The position numbers were made by a program, and so were the translations under genes. A stretch of 64,000 nucleotides of DNA from Chryseobacterium daecheongense (lineage in GTDB: Bacteria > Bacteroidota > Bacteroidia > Flavobacteriales > Weeksellaceae). The stretch spans positions 4,650,001 through 4,714,000 of the forward strand of contig CP115858.1 in assembly GCA_027920525.1 (NCBI GenBank), written 5' to 3'. This document shows positions 61,802-64,000 of the stretch, in pieces. The notes under the pieces are model-generated. The model saw only the letters and a program-made list of their open reading frames with translations. It was not told the origin of the DNA and ran no database searches. Position 1 is the stretch's first letter; each line of letters begins with the position of its first letter.

Positions 61802-64000
61802 ATGAAGAGATATCTCCTGTTGTTTTCTTTTTTTTTAGTTTCGCTGAATATTTATCATTCACAAAGTATTAATCCCAGAAAAGTTCCTAAGCCAAGACCT
61901 AATTTAGCTGCCAAAGCAGGGGCGTTTATCGATGTAAATGCACCGGGATATAATGAGTCTGCTTACAACATTACTCAGCTTGTAAAAGACGTGCTTATTT
62001 CATCAGGAACAAACTCATGTGTTACTCCCAATGTGTCAAATGTCCAGGTAAATCCTTCTTTACCGGCAAGTGATGTCAATAGGGCGTGGGGTTACTTTCA
62101 TAAGGGTACCACAAACTTTCCCTTTAAAGATGGAATTGTACTTGTGACCGGAAAGGCGAACAGGACCGGAAACAGCTATATAGATGTATTGAGTCCTTTA
62201 AGTGACCTTGTCGGTACAGGAAGCGACCCGGATCTGGTAGCTGCTACCAATCCGTCAGTGAATCTAAATGATGCTGTTGTATTGGAGTTTGATTTCGTTC
62301 CTACTTCTTCGCAGGTGAAATTTAATTATTTATTTGCTTCCGAAGAATATACAACATCCTTTCCATGCAGTTATTCCGATGCATTTGCGCTGTTGCTTAA
62401 ACCTGTAGCGGGTACAGCACCTTACGTCAATATGGCGGTATTACCCAGTGGTGCAGGACCTGTAAGTGTAACCAATATTCACCCGGATACTCAGTTTGAT
62501 GGGAGCCCTTTGAGTTGTGGAGCAATTAATCCAACATTCTTCGGAGGATATAATACAACTAATATTGAGACTAATTTTAACGGTAGAACCGTTCCTCTTA
62601 CGGCTACCGCAACGGTAATTCCGGGACAGGCCTATCATTTCAAAATGGTTCTTGCTGATGCGATCGATACAAGTTATGATTCAGCGGTATTTTTAGAAGG
62701 TGGATCTTTTAATATAGGAGTGGAATTATTGGATCCGGATGGAGGCACATTGCCATCAGATATCAATGTTTGTGATAATGTTCCTCAGGTACTGACAGCT
62801 TCAGTGAGTGATCCTAATATGGCGTATCAATGGTATTACAACGGTGCCATTGTACCGGGAGCAACAACCAATACCATTACAGCAGTACAGCCGGGAACCT
62901 ATACTATTGAAGTTACTTTTCCGGGAAATCCATGTCCGGGGAAAGCATCTATACAGATTCATGGGGGGACAACTCCTAATGCCAATGATGCTACGCTATT
63001 GTTATGCTCTACGCCGGATGTCACAACATTTGATTTGACTACAGCAATGCCTTCAATAAGTACAACACCTAATGCGGTATTCCATTTTTATGAAAATCAG
63101 GCAGATGCTTTAGCGCAAAATGATAATTATATTACCACTCCGCTTAATTATAATGGTAATGATGGACAGATTTTATATGTTGTGGTGTCTAATGGAGGGT
63201 TCTGTAGTCGGCTGATTAAATTAACTTTATCAAAAGAGGTTACCCCTACCGCACATGTTGTTTCCACAAAACTGAAAATATGTCCGGGAGATTCGGTAGA
63301 CCTTACGGCTACTGGCGGAGTTACTTACCAATGGAGTAATTTCCCGGGAACCGGTAATACACAAACCGTAACTTTATTCAATACTACAACGTTTACAGTA
63401 TATGCTATCGGAGCAAAAGGATGTAAATCATTGCAGCCTGCTACAATCACAGTAGAAGTAGTTCCGGAAATAACCTCTCCTTTGAAAGATGTTGAAATGT
63501 GTATCGGAGACAGAATTACACTGGATGCGGGAGCCGGACCTAATTATACTTATTTATGGAGTACGGGTGAAACGACGCAAACGATTTCTGTAGACCAATT
63601 GGGTATTTATTCTGTTACTATAGATAATGGGTACTGTACAAAAGTATTCACGGTGAAAGTGATGGGAGCTACTCTGCCTTTTATCACCGGATTAAATTAT
63701 GGCAATAATACATTAACAATCACAGCGGTAAATCCATCGCTTAATAATATTCCGGGAGTACTTGAGTATTCTATTGATAACGGAATTTCATGGCAGGCCT
63801 CTAACGTGTTTACGGGGTTATTGGATAATACAACATATAATCTTCAGGTAAGGATACAGGGAACACATTGTGTGGGAACACTTGACTTCTTTACTTTAAA
63901 GATTTCCAATATTATTACTCCTAACGAAGATGGAATCAATGATGTTCTTGACCTGTCGTCTCTAAAGAACTTTAATAACTTTACCGGATCTATTTATGAC
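61802..64000 (+). CDS. Choice-of-anchor L protein with T9SS type B C-terminus (copy 3, cut by the window edge)
   Basis: 733 residues are visible with no stop before the right edge. Signal peptide MKRYLLLFSFFLVSLNIYHSQ, then AGAFIDVNAPGYNESAYNITQLVKDVL, the choice-of-anchor L domain (WGYFHKGTTNFPFKDGIVLVTG, FDFVPTSSQVKFNYLFASEEYTTS), Ig-like modules (CDNVPQVLTASVSD, ICPGDSVDLTATGGVTYQW, TLDAGAGPNYTYLWSTGETTQTI) and the first part of the type B C-terminal domain (IITPNEDGINDVLDL, GSIYD). About 50-60 residues are missing. Its module count matches copy 1, not the enlarged copy 2. Confidence 0.9.
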   Translation, partial: MKRYLLLFSFFLVSLNIYHSQSINPRKVPKPRPNLAAKAGAFIDVNAPGYNESAYNITQLVKDVLISSGTNSCVTPNVSNVQVNPSLPASDVNRAWGYFHKGTTNFPFKDGIVLVTGKANRTGNSYIDVLSPLSDLVGTGSDPDLVAATNPSVNLNDAVVLEFDFVPTSSQVKFNYLFASEEYTTSFPCSYSDAFALLLKPVAGTAPYVNMAVLPSGAGPVSVTNIHPDTQFDGSPLSCGAINPTFFGGYNTTNIETNFNGRTVPLTATATVIPGQAYHFKMVLADAIDTSYDSAVFLEGGSFNIGVELLDPDGGTLPSDINVCDNVPQVLTASVSDPNMAYQWYYNGAIVPGATTNTITAVQPGTYTIEVTFPGNPCPGKASIQIHGGTTPNANDATLLLCSTPDVTTFDLTTAMPSISTTPNAVFHFYENQADALAQNDNYITTPLNYNGNDGQILYVVVSNGGFCSRLIKLTLSKEVTPTAHVVSTKLKICPGDSVDLTATGGVTYQWSNFPGTGNTQTVTLFNTTTFTVYAIGAKGCKSLQPATITVEVVPEITSPLKDVEMCIGDRITLDAGAGPNYTYLWSTGETTQTISVDQLGIYSVTIDNGYCTKVFTVKVMGATLPFITGLNYGNNTLTITAVNPSLNNIPGVLEYSIDNGISWQASNVFTGLLDNTTYNLQVRIQGTHCVGTLDFFTLKISNIITPNEDGINDVLDLSSLKNFNNFTGSIYD

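Noticed and set aside
55537..64000. CRISPR-like or phage-like repeat array
   Set aside because: Repeats are long, coding, in frame and diverged; they are protein modules, not spacer arrays.

Overview
The window reads as a chromosomal segment of a Bacteroidota flavobacterium, most likely Chryseobacterium or a close Weeksellaceae relative. The evidence is AT-rich DNA, promoters of the TTG-N(19-23)-TAnnTTTG type, many SPII lipoproteins, the porU/porV/gldJ set for type IX secretion (T9SS) and gliding, DUF6705 lipoproteins, and T9SS type B cargo. No rRNA, tRNA, CRISPR array, insertion sequence or phage gene was seen. Gene content is mostly housekeeping and envelope genes, with two accessory patches at 15-18 kb and 55.5-64 kb.

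Layout. 1-6 kb: partial secreted sphingomyelinase-like lipoprotein, ahcY, a HugZ-like protein, a 4'-phosphopantetheinyl transferase and a FUSC-family membrane protein. 6-13 kb: porV and porU on the minus strand, divergent from gldJ. 13-15 kb: murF and a NUDIX hydrolase. 15-18 kb: accessory patch with a lipoprotein carrying a JAMM-like metal motif, followed by a DUF6705 lipoprotein and a decayed duplicate of that cassette. 18-25 kb: SRPBCC protein, anmK, lptC, an outer-membrane barrel, aldehyde dehydrogenase, ohr and holB. 25.7-30.5 kb: TetR/TolC/EmrA/EmrB-type efflux operon with a candidate operator over its promoter. 30.5-37.7 kb: DoxX/TQO-type protein and a small partner, hydrolase, SDR, two heptanucleotide repeat tracts, an overlapping araC-mazG-tag operon, and a divergent hxlR/oxidoreductase pair around a perfect inverted repeat. 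37-51 kb: patatin, CorA, FabH-like synthase, thioredoxin protein, mini-lipoproteins, AraC regulator, acyl-CoA ligase, acyl-CoA dehydrogenase, DUF4349 lipoprotein and prfC. 51.5-55.3 kb: CPBP protease, rdgB, rnz (TTG start), a TIGR02757 protein and a membrane protein with an eight-heptad coiled coil. 55.5-64 kb: three tandem large secreted choice-of-anchor L proteins with T9SS type B C-termini; the last runs off the edge.

How the genes fit together. PorU (sortase), PorV (shuttle/channel protein) and GldJ belong to the T9SS, and the three giant proteins at the right end are the kind of cargo this system exports. Type B cargo may be handled differently from the type A cargo classically processed by PorU/PorV. 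The most unusual regions are the JAMM-like/DUF6705 cassette array, the tandem adhesin-like cluster with its exact-length 756-bp internal duplication, and the DUF1003-like protein with the heptad array. All functions are inferred from sequence reading alone; no database search was run.
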